Shown here: positions 7,699 through 18,286 of the stretch, piece by piece | How the letters are laid out: each line of letters starts with the position of its first letter | How positions within the stretch are numbered: position 1 is the first letter of the stretch | Assembly (NCBI RefSeq): GCF_002246015.1 | Contig: NZ_NOLJ01000002.1 | Location: 31,160-95,159 of the forward strand | Reading direction: 5' to 3' | Length of the DNA: 64,000 bases | Source: Nostoc sp. 'Peltigera membranacea cyanobiont' 210A | Lineage (GTDB): Bacteria; Cyanobacteriota; Cyanobacteriia; Cyanobacteriales; Nostocaceae | Notes under the pieces: generated by a model | Seen by the model: only the letters and a program-made list of their open reading frames with translations | What the model was told of the DNA's origin: nothing | Database searches by the model: none | Made by a program: the position numbers and the translations under genes

Positions 7699-8358
7699 TT
7701 ATTTAGGGAAGGAAACCACTTTGCAAGAAGCGCTTTTAAATTGTAGCAGCGGTGAAATTGCTAGGTTCTGCACTTGCCTATCGATACCATCTCCCTGAAT
7801 AATCACTTGGGAACGTGACTGAATTAATTCCTGTATCTGTGGGCAACCTACAACAGAAGTCAGTTCTGTTAAAGCAAAGAGAAATTCTGTGTTTAATTTA
7901 TCTAACGATGGTCGCAATGTCTGGTTTAAGTCTGGCACGTTAGCAAAAGATTTAATGCCTTGCTTTTGCCAGTTTTGAAAATCAGCGGTTTGGATGAGTT
8001 TTCCTGCTTCTATTTGTGCTTGAAAAAATGCTGCGACTCTATCAGGTTCTAGACTATGGGTTGTAGCTTGTTGCCTAACCTTTAATAGTAACTCTTGTTC
8101 GCGCTTTAGATCCTCAATCGGACGTTTTTGATTCCATTTCCAACGGGCTACATCATGTGCAATTAACAATCGCTGCTGGATCAATTTTAGTAATTTATCT
8201 ACAGGTCGTTGTTGTTCTTCCCCCGTAATAGATTGGGGATTTACTAATTTTACTGACCCAGAGTTCTGGGCAGCAACTACTGTACTACTGAAAAAAAGCC
8301 CAAAGAAAATGATGATGACAAACAACAGTGGATGCTTTCTAAAAAAACTTAAATTCAT
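7699..8358 (-). CDS. Exported chorismate mutase, AroQ gamma-type
   Basis: This would convert chorismate to prephenate outside the cytoplasm. From the ATG at 8358 the protein is 219 residues: a basic start (MNLSFFRKHPLLF), a hydrophobic signal core (IIIFFGLFFSSTVVA) with an AxA-like cleavage region near VVAAQ, then an all-helical AroQ domain. The first helix holds the active-site pattern LIQQRLLIAHDVARWKW (R, then A-x2-V-A-x-x-K), and later helices hold DLKREQELL and AAFFQAQIEAGKLIQ. Gamma-AroQ proteins are periplasmic or secreted in other bacteria; their role is poorly understood. An ATG at 8376 six codons upstream is an alternative start. It is monocistronic. Confidence 0.82.
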   Translation of the reverse strand: MNLSFFRKHPLLFVIIIFFGLFFSSTVVAAQNSGSVKLVNPQSITGEEQQRPVDKLLKLIQQRLLIAHDVARWKWNQKRPIEDLKREQELLLKVRQQATTHSLEPDRVAAFFQAQIEAGKLIQTADFQNWQKQGIKSFANVPDLNQTLRPSLDKLNTEFLFALTELTSVVGCPQIQELIQSRSQVIIQGDGIDRQVQNLAISPLLQFKSASCKVVSFPK

Positions 8359-8376
8359 CTCAAAAAGTTTATACAC

Positions 8377-8891
8377 CCGGCTACTTAGTAGGAATTATCA
8401 GTAAATACATAGGAATACAGTATTTTTAATCTCAAACAAAATATCTCATAGTTACTGACAAAAAGCAAATTCCGGCTTATATGGGTATTGAGGAAATACA
8501 TCATCAAGTTACCGAAAACAAAAAGGATACAAGCCCCTAAATTTCTTTATGGGGATCAATAATGCAAGAATTTTGAATTCGGAGCGATCGCCCTTGGCGT
8601 CTCGTAGAGAAGCGACGTGACCTCGCATGTTCGGAAAACGGAATGTAATAAATCGCACAATAGAGTTGCTGCTATGTACAATTCTTGACGGGTTAAGGTC
8701 ATAAACAATTTGTCAATCAGTAATAGTTGGCAAGAATACACCTGGTTGTGCATTGATGAGATAGGTAGATGTAGAGCCGATTTCTTTGTTAAAGATGACT
8801 TTTCTCAGCACTGACATAATTCACACCTTGAGAGTACAGCCGGAAATGAACTCTGCAAGAATTGCTATTTGCTGAGTAAATTGGGATATAG
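8377..8891. other. Intergenic region with a 34-codon minus-strand ORF
   Basis: No firm gene is seen. A minus-strand ORF (8713-8817, starting MSVLRKVIFNKEIGST, ending PTITD) has no recognisable relatives that I know and may be a remnant; the sequence downstream on that strand is closed by stops and by a GCGATCGCCCTTGGCGTC repeat at about 8583-8602. Confidence 0.3.
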
Positions 8892-9422
8892 ATGCGGAAA
8901 ATTTTTCTGGGTAAACTTGACCAGCAAATGGTAATGAAAAACTATTATCAAGATTTTTTAATTCGTGATTGGGTGAAGAGCGATCGCACAAGAGCCGCTG
9001 AAGTCATCAGTTATGTATTATCAGAATACGGTCTGGCTTGGGAACCCAAGGGTGCTGACCAAGATGTGCTGCGAGTAGAGGAATGTTATTTAGCTACTGG
9101 GGGAGAGTTTTGGGTAATTGAACACCAAAGTCAGTTAGTAGGTACTGGAGCATACTACCCTATACACCGAGGCAAAAAAGCTGTAGAAATCCGCAAAATG
9201 TATCTTTTGCCCAGCATCAGGGGTTTAGGATTAGGGAAATATTTGTTACAACAGCTAGAAGCAGCGATCGCAAAGCGTGGATTTGGGCAAATTTGGATTG
9301 AAACCGCCAGTGTTTTGGTGGAAGCAGTCAAGCTGTATGAAAGCAATGGCTACACTCCAGCAACGGGAGTAGAAACAACAAGATGCGATCGCGTGTATGT
9401 TAAGTCATTGGTCAAAGACTAA
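8892..9422 (+). CDS. GNAT family N-acetyltransferase
   Basis: The protein transfers an acetyl group from acetyl-CoA to an amino substrate. The 176-residue ORF has the GNAT fold: the acetyl-CoA pyrophosphate-binding motif A in RGLGLGKYLLQQ (about residues 115-126), preceded by VEIRKMYLLPSIRG (beta4), and a C-terminal motif B ending LYESNGYTPATGV. Internal ATGs at 8928 and 8934 could be the true start. Its stop is followed by dispersed-repeat DNA, and the comF gene starts 33 bp later on the same strand, so read-through is possible. The substrate is unknown. Confidence 0.8.
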   Translation: MRKIFLGKLDQQMVMKNYYQDFLIRDWVKSDRTRAAEVISYVLSEYGLAWEPKGADQDVLRVEECYLATGGEFWVIEHQSQLVGTGAYYPIHRGKKAVEIRKMYLLPSIRGLGLGKYLLQQLEAAIAKRGFGQIWIETASVLVEAVKLYESNGYTPATGVETTRCDRVYVKSLVKD

Positions 9423-9455
9423 TGACCATTGACCAATGACAAAGGACAACTCTAA

Positions 9456-10133
9456 ATGCACATTTGGATTAAAAATCTCACAGGCTTACTCAATCTTTTT
9501 CTCCAATCCCATTGCCCTCTATGTCAACGCGCAACTTCTCAAGAATTCTGTCAGAACTGCACCAGACAACTGCAAAAATGTCAACGTAAAGACCCGATTT
9601 CTCTATGGCAAGAGCCTATACCTGTATTTGGCTGGGGGGAATATGGTGGCCCAGTGAAACGAGCGATCGCAGCGATGAAATACGAAAATCAACCCCAAAT
9701 AGCTCGTCCTTTGGGTCAATGGTTAGGGGAAGCATGGTTGTTAAATTCACCAAGGCGAGATAGCCACCCTGTAGTAGTTCCTATCCCACTCCACGCTAGC
9801 AAACAAAAGCAACGTAAATACAATCAAGCCGCACTGATAGCACAAAGTTTCTGCGAAATAACCGGATTAAAATTGAAACTAAACGGTTTAGCAAGAGTGC
9901 GAGAAACTGAAGCGCAGTTTGGTTTGTCGGTATCTAAACGAGAAAAAAACTTGAACCAAGCTTTTGCTATTGGGCAAGAATTTCGCCATCGTCCTCCAAA
10001 TGTCCCAGTGCTGTTAGTGGACGACATTTATACTACTGGTGCTACTGCCAGGTCTGCTGTGCAAACACTTCGTCAGTATGGAATTGTGGTCTTAGGATTA
10101 GTAGCTGTAGCCACTGCCGTCAAAGACGGATAA
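9456..10133 (+). CDS. comF: ComF family phosphoribosyltransferase-like protein
   Basis: ComF proteins act in natural transformation, helping single-stranded DNA processing during uptake; in filamentous cyanobacteria the role is presumed by homology. The 225-residue protein has an N-terminal zinc-finger-like Cys set (CPLC at 25-28 and CQNC at 36-39), then a PRTase fold with the PRPP-binding loop VLLVDDIYTTGATARSAVQ near residues 183-201. Full length for the family. Its Shine-Dalgarno-like AAAGGA lies inside a dispersed repeat ending just before the ATG. It sits 33 bp after a GNAT gene. Confidence 0.87.
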   Translation: MHIWIKNLTGLLNLFLQSHCPLCQRATSQEFCQNCTRQLQKCQRKDPISLWQEPIPVFGWGEYGGPVKRAIAAMKYENQPQIARPLGQWLGEAWLLNSPRRDSHPVVVPIPLHASKQKQRKYNQAALIAQSFCEITGLKLKLNGLARVRETEAQFGLSVSKREKNLNQAFAIGQEFRHRPPNVPVLLVDDIYTTGATARSAVQTLRQYGIVVLGLVAVATAVKDG

Positions 10134-10219
10134 ATTAAGAAGCAATAGGCAAGCTTTGACAGATAAGTACATAAATTGACCGAATTACCCTATTTTTGTA
10201 GAAAAATTGCTTGAAATGT

Positions 10220-10675
10220 ATGAATAAAGTTTTGGCGGCAGGTTTAAAACAACTCATCATCATTCCTGCCACATTGCTGGCAATAGGCATTAGTACCAGT
10301 GCAGCTTTTGCTCAAAATAAATTGTATAGTCCAATTCCTTTATCTAACAGTACTGAACTTTCCGATAGCCTGTCCGACAAAGATATTCCCACCGGTCAAG
10401 GTGGGTTTGCGCGTGATTACACTGTGAAGTTGCAAAAAGGCGATAATTTAGCAGTTGACCTGTCATCAGAAAACTTTGACAGTATCATCACACTGCTGGC
10501 ACCTGATGGTTCAACTCTGGCAGAAAATGATGATGGTCCTGATGGTAGTAGCAATTCCTTACTCTTTACTCGCATCGTTGAGACAGGGAGTTATGTTATT
10601 CGTGTCCGGTCTTTTGGGGAAACTGGGGTTGGGGCTTTTAAACTCAAAGTGACAAAGTTGCAACCGATTAAATGA
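10220..10675 (+). CDS. Exported protein with a pre-peptidase C-terminal (PPC) domain
   Basis: From the ATG at 10220 the product is 151 residues: a signal peptide (LIIIPATLLAIGISTSAAFA, cleavage after AFA), then a single PPC-type beta-sandwich. The pattern DYTVKLQKGDNLAVDL, then SIITLLAPDGSTLAENDDG, then GSYVIRVRSF is characteristic; Asp-rich turns suggest calcium binding. PPC domains usually flank secreted peptidases but are often found alone in cyanobacteria. It is probably periplasmic or extracellular; no partner protease is adjacent. A TTG three codons upstream is an alternative start. Confidence 0.8.
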   Translation: MNKVLAAGLKQLIIIPATLLAIGISTSAAFAQNKLYSPIPLSNSTELSDSLSDKDIPTGQGGFARDYTVKLQKGDNLAVDLSSENFDSIITLLAPDGSTLAENDDGPDGSSNSLLFTRIVETGSYVIRVRSFGETGVGAFKLKVTKLQPIK

Positions 10676-10697
10676 AGTAGTCATTTGTCATTTGTCA

Positions 10698-10765
10698 TTG
10701 GGGATAGGAAGAGGCAAAGATGCAGACGGGAAAGACTTACTGCTCCCCTGCTCCCCCACTCCCCA
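10698..10765. repeat. Dispersed G-rich/C-rich hairpin repeat, short copy
   Basis: It begins GGGGATAGGAAGAGGCAAAG and ends CTGCTCCCCCACTCCCC, lying between the convergent PPC and cobS genes. It belongs to the same family as the copies at 4821-4922 and 55014-55175. Confidence 0.6.
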
Positions 10766-10769
10766 TTTC

Positions 10770-11543
10770 TTAAAAAATGGTCAATACGCAGAGAAATAAG
10801 GCTTCAGTCCACTCAACGACTGCGCCGTAGGTATCTCCAGTGTGTCCACCTAGTTTGTGGTTGAACCATGCACCAGTTAAAGTGGCGATCGCACTTCCAA
10901 CAACTATGATTGTCAGTGCGAGAAATAGCTGCTGTTTATCTATCAGCCAAAGTAAACCACTCAAACTAAACAACAACAACAATCCCGGTAACAAATCTTT
11001 GTAAGAACGAATGGCTTGTTTGTGAAATGCGCCTTTACCAGTTGCTTTCAGATAAGGATATCGGGCGATCGCTAGTTGCTGTCCCCAACGTCCCCAGCCA
11101 CAAGCAGCCATCAGCAACAAGCAACGGTTTTCTGGCATATCCCTCAAAGCTGTTATTTTCAGTATCACCAAGGCGATCGCAGCCATTGCTCCAAAGGCTC
11201 CTGTAGCACTATCTGCCATCACCTCCAATCGCCGATCTGGGTCGCCCACTGCTAAACCATCGGCAGTATCCATTGCCCCATCTAAGTGTAATCCTCCAGT
11301 TATGGCAATCCAAACACTTACTACCAAAGCACTACGAGTTAACACGGGCATCCCCAGATAATCCATCCCCGTATCCAGAAACCCTAAAATTCCCCCGATT
11401 ATCAATCCTACAAGCGAAGCAAGATGTGCTACTCCCCGAAAGTCCAATTCGCTTAAATACGGCAGTGGAATAGTTGTGTAAAATATGATACTAGCTGCCA
11501 GCTTTAACAGCAGCTTTTTCCACCACTGTTGCTGTTTCGTCAT
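10770..11543 (-). CDS. cobS: Adenosylcobinamide-GDP ribazoletransferase (cobalamin synthase)
   Basis: CobS joins adenosylcobinamide-GDP and alpha-ribazole in the inner membrane, the penultimate step of B12 assembly. From ATG 11543 the protein is 257 residues, polytopic, with the conserved [20 protein letters not shown] (about residues 83-102), whose acidic cluster binds Mg2+, and the family's C-terminal [16 protein letters not shown]. An upstream ATG would add 21 poorly conserved residues. No cobalamin riboswitch is recognisable upstream. Confidence 0.92.
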   Translation of the reverse strand: MTKQQQWWKKLLLKLAASIIFYTTIPLPYLSELDFRGVAHLASLVGLIIGGILGFLDTGMDYLGMPVLTRSALVVSVWIAITGGLHLDGAMDTADGLAVGDPDRRLEVMADSATGAFGAMAAIALVILKITALRDMPENRCLLLMAACGWGRWGQQLAIARYPYLKATGKGAFHKQAIRSYKDLLPGLLLLFSLSGLLWLIDKQQLFLALTIIVVGSAIATLTGAWFNHKLGGHTGDTYGAVVEWTEALFLCVLTIF

Positions 11544-11919
11544 CTGAATTACATTAATTTTTGGTAAATTGCTGGATAATAGTAGTAATTTCGGAACAAC
11601 CGACATCAGTAGACTTTAAAACTTTAAATAAGATTTACTTCCATTAAACATTGTCGTTGAAAATTTTGTTATGCTGGTCTAAGTGGTAAACAAATAACTT
11701 TGGGTAATTTTTTATACAAAAACGAGCAACTTAGGAAGTTAAAATTCCATCAGGGAGCAAAATTTGTGTTTTGTATTCGTTAACTAAAAACTTACTCCAA
11801 ATTATTAGACGATTGCCCCACAAAATTGATATTTTTTTAAATGTAGGGAGTAAACAAGCTATTCAATTATGACAGTTTAGCTATGTTGTTGCTCTCCTTA
11901 GCTCAATCGCAATTTTCCT
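11544..11919. other. Intergenic region between divergent genes
   Basis: AT-rich DNA holding the promoters of cobS (minus) and the 150-residue gene (plus). No RNA element or repeat is recognised. Confidence 0.4.
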
Positions 11920-12372
11920 ATGAGTCACCATCTACCCGACACCAGGATACCAGCTCCGTGCATTATTAACACGGGCATCATTGTGAATAAGCTCGACATC
12001 CGGCGATTGCTGGCAGATTTAGGTCGAGTCCACTACATCTACACCCAAGAAGATAAGGTACTGAGCGAGGGTGAAGGGGATGTGATGGAAGTTTTTGCCA
12101 ATCCGCAAAGGTCTACCTTAGTGGCTAACCGCGCGCTATATCTGAATGTTTGTAGTTTTGATTATTTGGAACTAAAACAGTCGTCGCAACAAGAAACCTA
12201 CTTCGATTTGATGCAAGAAGGAGTGTGTCTGCGGTTAATTCCCCGATCGACACCTTTACAAGAGCGACGAGAGCGAAGCTTCAATGTCAGCGCTATAGAA
12301 GCGATGATGGAACAAGTACTCTCAGCTAGGTGGGATGCAGAAATTGACGATGACTGTTCTGATTCTTTCTAA
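11920..12372 (+). CDS. Conserved cyanobacterial protein of unknown function
   Basis: A 150-residue soluble protein that I do not assign to a named family. It starts MSHHLPDTRIPAPCIINTG, has a mixed alpha/beta look in the middle (LDIRRLLADLGRVHYIYT and EVFANPQRSTLVANRALYL), and ends with an acidic tail (DAEIDDDCSDSF). Codon use and the internal GATCGAC/GCGATGATGG content are like its neighbours, and the frame is intact. It lies 321 bp upstream of tgt on the same strand but need not share its transcript. Confidence 0.65.
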   Translation: MSHHLPDTRIPAPCIINTGIIVNKLDIRRLLADLGRVHYIYTQEDKVLSEGEGDVMEVFANPQRSTLVANRALYLNVCSFDYLELKQSSQQETYFDLMQEGVCLRLIPRSTPLQERRERSFNVSAIEAMMEQVLSARWDAEIDDDCSDSF

Positions 12373-13842
<1,470 letters not shown>

Positions 13843-13920
13843 CCAATGATCGAGACTCAAACCATGTTAAGATACTTCTCAATTATGAAAGCTGTGTTGG
13901 ATAGGTGGATTTAAACAAAC

Positions 13921-14058
13921 ATGGAAGCAGCACTTTTATTAGCAAAACTGCCAGAAGCTTACCAAATCTTCGATCCTTTGGTAGACGTTCTCCCAGTCAT
14001 CCCTGTATTCTTCTTGTTGCTTGCTTTTGTTTGGCAAGCAGCTGTGGGATTTAGATAA
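13921..14058 (+). CDS. psbK: Photosystem II protein PsbK
   Basis: PsbK is a one-helix subunit at the edge of the PSII core next to CP43. The 45-residue product begins [19 protein letters not shown] and ends [13 protein letters not shown]; the first eight residues or so are the cleaved presequence, and mature PsbK starts at KLPEAY. It is closed by a perfect intrinsic terminator at 14079. Confidence 0.97.
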
Positions 14059-14078
14059 GTTAATCTATTTTTCAATTT

Positions 14079-14112
14079 ATAGGACAGGTAGACTACCTGT
14101 CCTATTTTTTTG
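14079..14112 (+). terminator. Intrinsic terminator of psbK
   Basis: Perfect 12-bp stem ATAGGACAGGTA / TACCTGTCCTAT with a 3-nt loop, followed by seven T residues. Confidence 0.9.
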
Positions 14113-14244
14113 TAGCATCGTATTTGATAAAGTTAATATTTATTAATATTTTGCAATGAATTCTTATAATAAATAAGATGTTAATACAAGCTATGTCAAT
14201 ATGAAGCCTTGAAAGCCAAGCTTACAGTCAAGGAGCAATCAGTT

Positions 14245-14541
14245 ATGGGCAATATCAAATTCGTTAAAGAAAATAAAGAAGTAGTGGCAGCAGATGGTGC
14301 TAATCTCCGGCTCAAGGCGATACAAAATGGCATTGATATATATACATTTATTGGTAAAATGACCAATTGCGGTGGTAATGGTCAGTGTGGTACTTGTATT
14401 GTCGAGATAGTCGAAGGACTAGAAAATCTTTCCCCTCGCACAGAAGTAGAAAACCGGAAATTCAAGAAAAAGCCAGAAAATTACCGCCTTGCCTGTCAAA
14501 CTTTAGTGAATGGCTCAGTCAGCGTAGTCACGAAGCCTTAA
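14245..14541 (+). CDS. [2Fe-2S] ferredoxin-fold protein
   Basis: A small electron-transfer protein of 98 residues. The cluster ligands are visible as C-x5-C-x2-C in [11 protein letters not shown] (from about residue 41), plus a fourth Cys in YRLACQT near 85. The C-x5 spacing is that of adrenodoxin/bacterial type rather than the C-x4 of photosynthetic PetF, so it is unlikely to be the main PSI acceptor. The ATG at 14245 is preferred over the ATG at 14209 because AAGGAG lies about 9 bases upstream. In cyanobacteria such a gene is often found beside psbM; the partner enzyme is unknown. Confidence 0.88.
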   Translation: MGNIKFVKENKEVVAADGANLRLKAIQNGIDIYTFIGKMTNCGGNGQCGTCIVEIVEGLENLSPRTEVENRKFKKKPENYRLACQTLVNGSVSVVTKP

Positions 14542-14741
14542 GTTCTCAAATCTGTCATGTATCCAGTCAGTAGTCAAAATACTTACCAAAATTGAGTGTC
14601 CTTTCTACGAGACGCTACGCGGACATTTTGAATACTTCGACAAGCTCAGTACAAGTTTTGAATTTTGAATTGGTATAACTCTGTCATCGATAATGCTATC
14701 CTAATGTTGTTGACTGGAAATTAAAGAGAGGTTTTCTTGCC

Positions 14742-14858
14742 ATGCAAGTTAATGACCTGGGGTTCATAGCGAGCATTTTGTTCGTACTAGTCCCTGCCGT
14801 GTTTTTACTAATTCTTTACATCCAAACTGCTAGCCGCGAAGGTGGAAAAGATAGTTAA
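14742..14858 (+). CDS. psbM: Photosystem II reaction center protein PsbM
   Basis: PsbM is a one-helix protein at the PSII dimer interface. The 38 residues begin [19 protein letters not shown] and end [13 protein letters not shown], matching the family's length and signature. AGAGAGG about 11 bases upstream may act as ribosome binding site. An intrinsic terminator follows at 14881. Confidence 0.97.
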   Translation: MQVNDLGFIASILFVLVPAVFLLILYIQTASREGGKDS

Positions 14859-14880
14859 GAGTTTGTGTATAAAATAAATA

Positions 14881-14911
14881 ACCCCTGCACCAATAGTGTA
14901 GGGGTTTTTAT
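14881..14911 (+). terminator. Intrinsic terminator of psbM
   Basis: Stem ACCCCTGCAC / GTGTAGGGGT (one G-T pair), 5-nt loop, then TTTTATTTAT. Confidence 0.85.
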
Positions 14912-15006
14912 TTATCAACCAGCAACTTAGCGCTGAATAGTAAAGACAACACAAGTCTTACTTTACTATTCGATGACAACAATTATTATACTCAGCACTG
15001 TTTCCT

Positions 15007-15858
15007 TTAAGCGATTGTCCGCGCCAACAATACCGGACAAGTGGCATTGACTCGAACATAGTCAGACAAGGAAGATCCGATGAGCCGATCTATATCAACA
15101 AAACTCTTAGCGATCGATGGACGACGATCTGGAGAACCGAGCAATAATAAGTCTATATTTAACTCTTCTGCCAATCGACAAATTTCTTCACCAGGCTTGC
15201 CACTGCTGATATAAGAACGAGATTGGATGCCTTGTTTTTCAGCTTCTGCAACAGCAGCTGCTAAAACTGGATTTTTGTCTGAGTTAACCTTGGTTATTTC
15301 CGATTTTTTACCACCTAAATCTGTACTAATATTTGCCAAAATTAACTCGCCACCCGGAATATCCCGAAGTAAAAACAGTGCCAATTTCAAGCAATTTTTT
15401 GCTGAGTCAGAGTTATCTATTGCCACCATAACTCGCTTAATTCTTTTAACATAAATGTCATCTTTTACCAGCAGCATGGGGCGAGAAGATAGCTGAAAAA
15501 CATACTGACTGACTGAGTTCGATAAAATCGATTGCAGTCGCTTCAGTCCGCGTGAACCCATAATAATCAAGTCAGCGTCGATTTCATCAGCTACTTGGCA
15601 AACCACATCTTTGGGATCGCCTTCACGCAAAATTGAAGAAACTTGGCTAGGATCTAAGTTCAAAGTTTGAATAGCATTAGCCAGAATTTTACCCCCATTT
15701 TCCCATTTAGTTGTCATGGTAGCAGCAGCATTTTGTGCTTGAACAACATGCAAAATCGTAACTTTTGCAGATTGAATTGAAGGGATTTCTTTTAGGGTTT
15801 TGAGCATTTCTTCTGCGTGTCCCAATCCCGATACAGCCAGCAAAATTCTTCTGATCAT
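15007..15858 (-). CDS. Tandem universal stress protein (two UspA domains)
   Basis: A 283-residue soluble protein with two UspA folds. Domain 1 (about 1-135) starts MIRRILLAVSGLGHAEEM and holds the ATP-binding G-x2-G loop in MGSRGLKRLQSILSNSV. Domain 2 (about 140-283) starts KRVMVAIDNSDSAKNC and holds LLGSPDRRPSIAK, then GSSLSDYVRVNATCPVLL. Domain 1 keeps the ATP-binding pattern best. The role is general stress or starvation tolerance by family; no specific ligand can be given. It is monocistronic. Confidence 0.9.
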   Translation of the reverse strand: MIRRILLAVSGLGHAEEMLKTLKEIPSIQSAKVTILHVVQAQNAAATMTTKWENGGKILANAIQTLNLDPSQVSSILREGDPKDVVCQVADEIDADLIIMGSRGLKRLQSILSNSVSQYVFQLSSRPMLLVKDDIYVKRIKRVMVAIDNSDSAKNCLKLALFLLRDIPGGELILANISTDLGGKKSEITKVNSDKNPVLAAAVAEAEKQGIQSRSYISSGKPGEEICRLAEELNIDLLLLGSPDRRPSIAKSFVDIDRLIGSSLSDYVRVNATCPVLLARTIA

Positions 15859-16466
15859 TTTACGTAATTTTTGTGAAGTTTACTTTTGTTTTCGCTGTTG
15901 GTACTTGGCTCTGGTCGGATTTTCACCAACTTGTTTGATAACCTAGTTAGTAATTTGGCACAAATAAACTTTATTTTTTAGTATTTAACACTCAAACAAA
16001 TGGCAAAGGATAAAAAACTAAACAAATGTTTAAGTTTGTTTGCACTTAGTCACTTAAACTTTCAACTAGACTTCAACTATTCAGCTTACTCTCAATTTAG
16101 TCTGATGAACTTAATAAATTATGATGTTAGTTATTATTTTTAATCTATGTTTACTTTTGTTAATTAGAAGTTAGTTAAGTATTGCAAATAAATGCCAAAA
16201 TAACTCTAAAGGAAAATTAATTCAGTATAACCTCGCTTCCCACTTGAATAGTCTACATTCTTCCTGATTTTCCCATATTCTCTGCTTTTTTAAGTGTTTT
16301 GCAGTTTTGGTAAATCAGATAGGATTGCTATATCCGAACACCTGCAAAATGCGGGATAACAACATCCAAATTCGGATATTCTAATAGTCGAAATCATATT
16401 TAATGACTATATTAAAACCCCCCAGATTCTATTTGGAGGGTTTGTTTGATGACTTGTGAGATTTGC
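15859..16466. other. AT-rich intergenic region
   Basis: About 600 bp without a gene. It contains the promoter of the universal stress gene (right to left) and, at its right end, the terminator of the phosphatase gene (16414-16446). A small dyad (TCCGAACACCTG ... CAAATTCGGATA) lies at about 16332-16379. Confidence 0.5.
16414..16446 (-). terminator. Intrinsic terminator of the PhoD-like gene
   Basis: AAAACCCCCCA and TTGGAGGGTTT can pair with one internal mismatch; on the minus strand the right arm runs into a T-rich tract (TTTTAATATAG). Confidence 0.65.
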
Positions 16467-18038
16467 TTAATTTAGATGTGCCCCTGGTTGTCCGTTTTGG
16501 ACTACAAAGGAAGCTAGGGTTTTGACTGAGGCATTCATATCAACGATGCTTGATACAACGCGATAGTCACTTTGCCAGCGTTTTGGAGTCAGGTTGCAGC
16601 GGACGTATCCTCGGTAAGCACCGTCAAAAAACTTAGTATGGGGATTATTAATTAGGGCTGCTTGAGATGGAGCAATGAATGAGGTGGGAAAGTCAGAGGT
16701 GATTGAAGTTCCTACGAACTCAGTTCCTACAGTCGGCGAGTTTGGGTTATTAAAGTCAAGCTTGAGGTTGTGTACCCAACTAGAATGTATGTCTCCAGTA
16801 ATTACCACTGGATTAGAGGGTTGGCGCTGGTTGAGAAAACTCAAAAGCCGATTACGTGCAGCCACGTAACCGTCCCACTGATCCACATTGAAGACACCGA
16901 CACCTGGACTACTATTGAAATTGTACTCGGCTAGCATGGTCTGTTGAGCAATCACATTCCAGCGCGATCGCGATTGATCTAACCCTTTTCGTAGCCACTG
17001 TTCTTGCTCTGAGCCTGTCATCGTAGCATTTGTATCAAAAGCTTGGGGACAGCGAGGCTTAAGTCCATCATCACAAGGTTGATTAGTGCGATACTGCCTC
17101 GTGTCTAGCACATTGAACTCAGCTAAATTACCGAAAGTCAACCGCCGATAAAGCAGCGTGTCTGGTCCCTTGGGCAATGAAGACTGACGTAGAGGCATGT
17201 GTTCGTAGTAAGCTTGGTAAGCATTAGCTCGCCGTTTTCTAAAAGCCTCTTGGGTTTGGTTGTCTTCGGGAATTAAGTTGGCGTAGTTGTTGTCAACTTC
17301 ATGATCGTCCCAAGTGACAATCCAGGGAAAAGCCGCATGAGCAGCTTGCAGATTCGGGTCAGTTTTGTACAAGGCGTGGCGATCGCGATAGTCTTTAAGA
17401 GTGATAATTTCTGGACTATTATGCTGGCGCGGCCCACCAGACTGTGGCCCGTATTCGTAGATGTAATCACCCAGATGAACCACAAGGTCGAGATTTTCCT
17501 CAGCTAAATGCCGATAAGCGGTATAGTAGCCATTTTGCCAGTCTTGACAGGAGACAAAAGCAAAGTTCAGTTGTTGGGTATAACTATAAGATGCTGGTGC
17601 TGTGCGAGTCCGTCCAATGGGGCTAACTTCCTTACCTACTTGAAATTGATACCAGTACCAACGGTCAGGGTTTAGCCCACGGACATCAACGTGGACTGAG
17701 TGTGCTAACTCTGGTGTCGCTAGTACTGTTCCTCGCCGCACCACCCGTTTCATGTTTTCATCAAGGGCAACTTGCCACCGCACTGGAACATTTACCAATG
17801 GCATCCCACCTCCAGAGAGTGGATTGGGAGCCAGTCGTGTCCAGATAACAACACCATCCGGCAAAGGATCGCCAGAGGCAACACCAAGACTGAACGGATA
17901 CCCAGAAAACCTTGAGCTAGCCAATACCGGATGCCATTGACTAGCGATTGTTAACCCCGTTAAGAATCCTGCACCCAACAAAAAATTCCGCCGTTTGCAC
18001 CGATTTGCTAGCAGGCGTGTACCATCCATAAGTTCCAT
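16467..18038 (-). CDS. phoD: PhoD-family alkaline phosphatase/phosphodiesterase, Tat-exported
   Basis: PhoD enzymes hydrolyse phosphoesters in the periplasm to recover phosphate. From ATG 18038 (AAGGGG about 5 bases upstream) the protein has 523 residues: a Tat signal with KRRNFLLGAGFL near residues 15-27, a PhoD N-terminal Ig-like domain (about 40-140, FSLGVASGDPLPDGVVIWTR), then the metallophosphatase domain. Metal-site motifs are visible: FVSCQDWQNG, VHLGDYIYE, TWDDHEVDNNY and, late, ITGDIHSSWVHN. Ca2+/Fe3+ cofactors are known for the family. The 22 extra codons upstream of the chosen ATG lack Tat-like character. Pho regulation is likely but I did not identify a clear PHO box. Confidence 0.9.
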   Translation of the reverse strand: MELMDGTRLLANRCKRRNFLLGAGFLTGLTIASQWHPVLASSRFSGYPFSLGVASGDPLPDGVVIWTRLAPNPLSGGGMPLVNVPVRWQVALDENMKRVVRRGTVLATPELAHSVHVDVRGLNPDRWYWYQFQVGKEVSPIGRTRTAPASYSYTQQLNFAFVSCQDWQNGYYTAYRHLAEENLDLVVHLGDYIYEYGPQSGGPRQHNSPEIITLKDYRDRHALYKTDPNLQAAHAAFPWIVTWDDHEVDNNYANLIPEDNQTQEAFRKRRANAYQAYYEHMPLRQSSLPKGPDTLLYRRLTFGNLAEFNVLDTRQYRTNQPCDDGLKPRCPQAFDTNATMTGSEQEQWLRKGLDQSRSRWNVIAQQTMLAEYNFNSSPGVGVFNVDQWDGYVAARNRLLSFLNQRQPSNPVVITGDIHSSWVHNLKLDFNNPNSPTVGTEFVGTSITSDFPTSFIAPSQAALINNPHTKFFDGAYRGYVRCNLTPKRWQSDYRVVSSIVDMNASVKTLASFVVQNGQPGAHLN

Positions 18039-18286
18039 ATTCACCCCTTCCCAGATGTAAATACAGTTGGCAAATTTTAGGAGTGTCAGTTGTGAAAAGC
18101 ACAAATAATGGCTTGATTTGACTTGTTTCCTAATTGCTGCTCAACCAAACACAAGGAACCTACCAACCCAGGATCAAGTAGAAATTAAGATTTTGTTAAG
18201 TTTAAAATTGAATTAGGGAATTGGGTATTGGGGCTAAAAAAACTTTGTGGGTAATTTAGACCCACCACCAAAATAGTAAAGAATTT

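Noticed and set aside
8556..8753. 65-residue minus-strand ORF
   Set aside because: No domain, covers repeat debris (GCGATCGCCCTTGGCGTC) and lacks a ribosome binding site.
11544..11919. Cobalamin riboswitch upstream of cobS
   Set aside because: I did not find the conserved B12-box or a suitable fold by eye on the minus strand.
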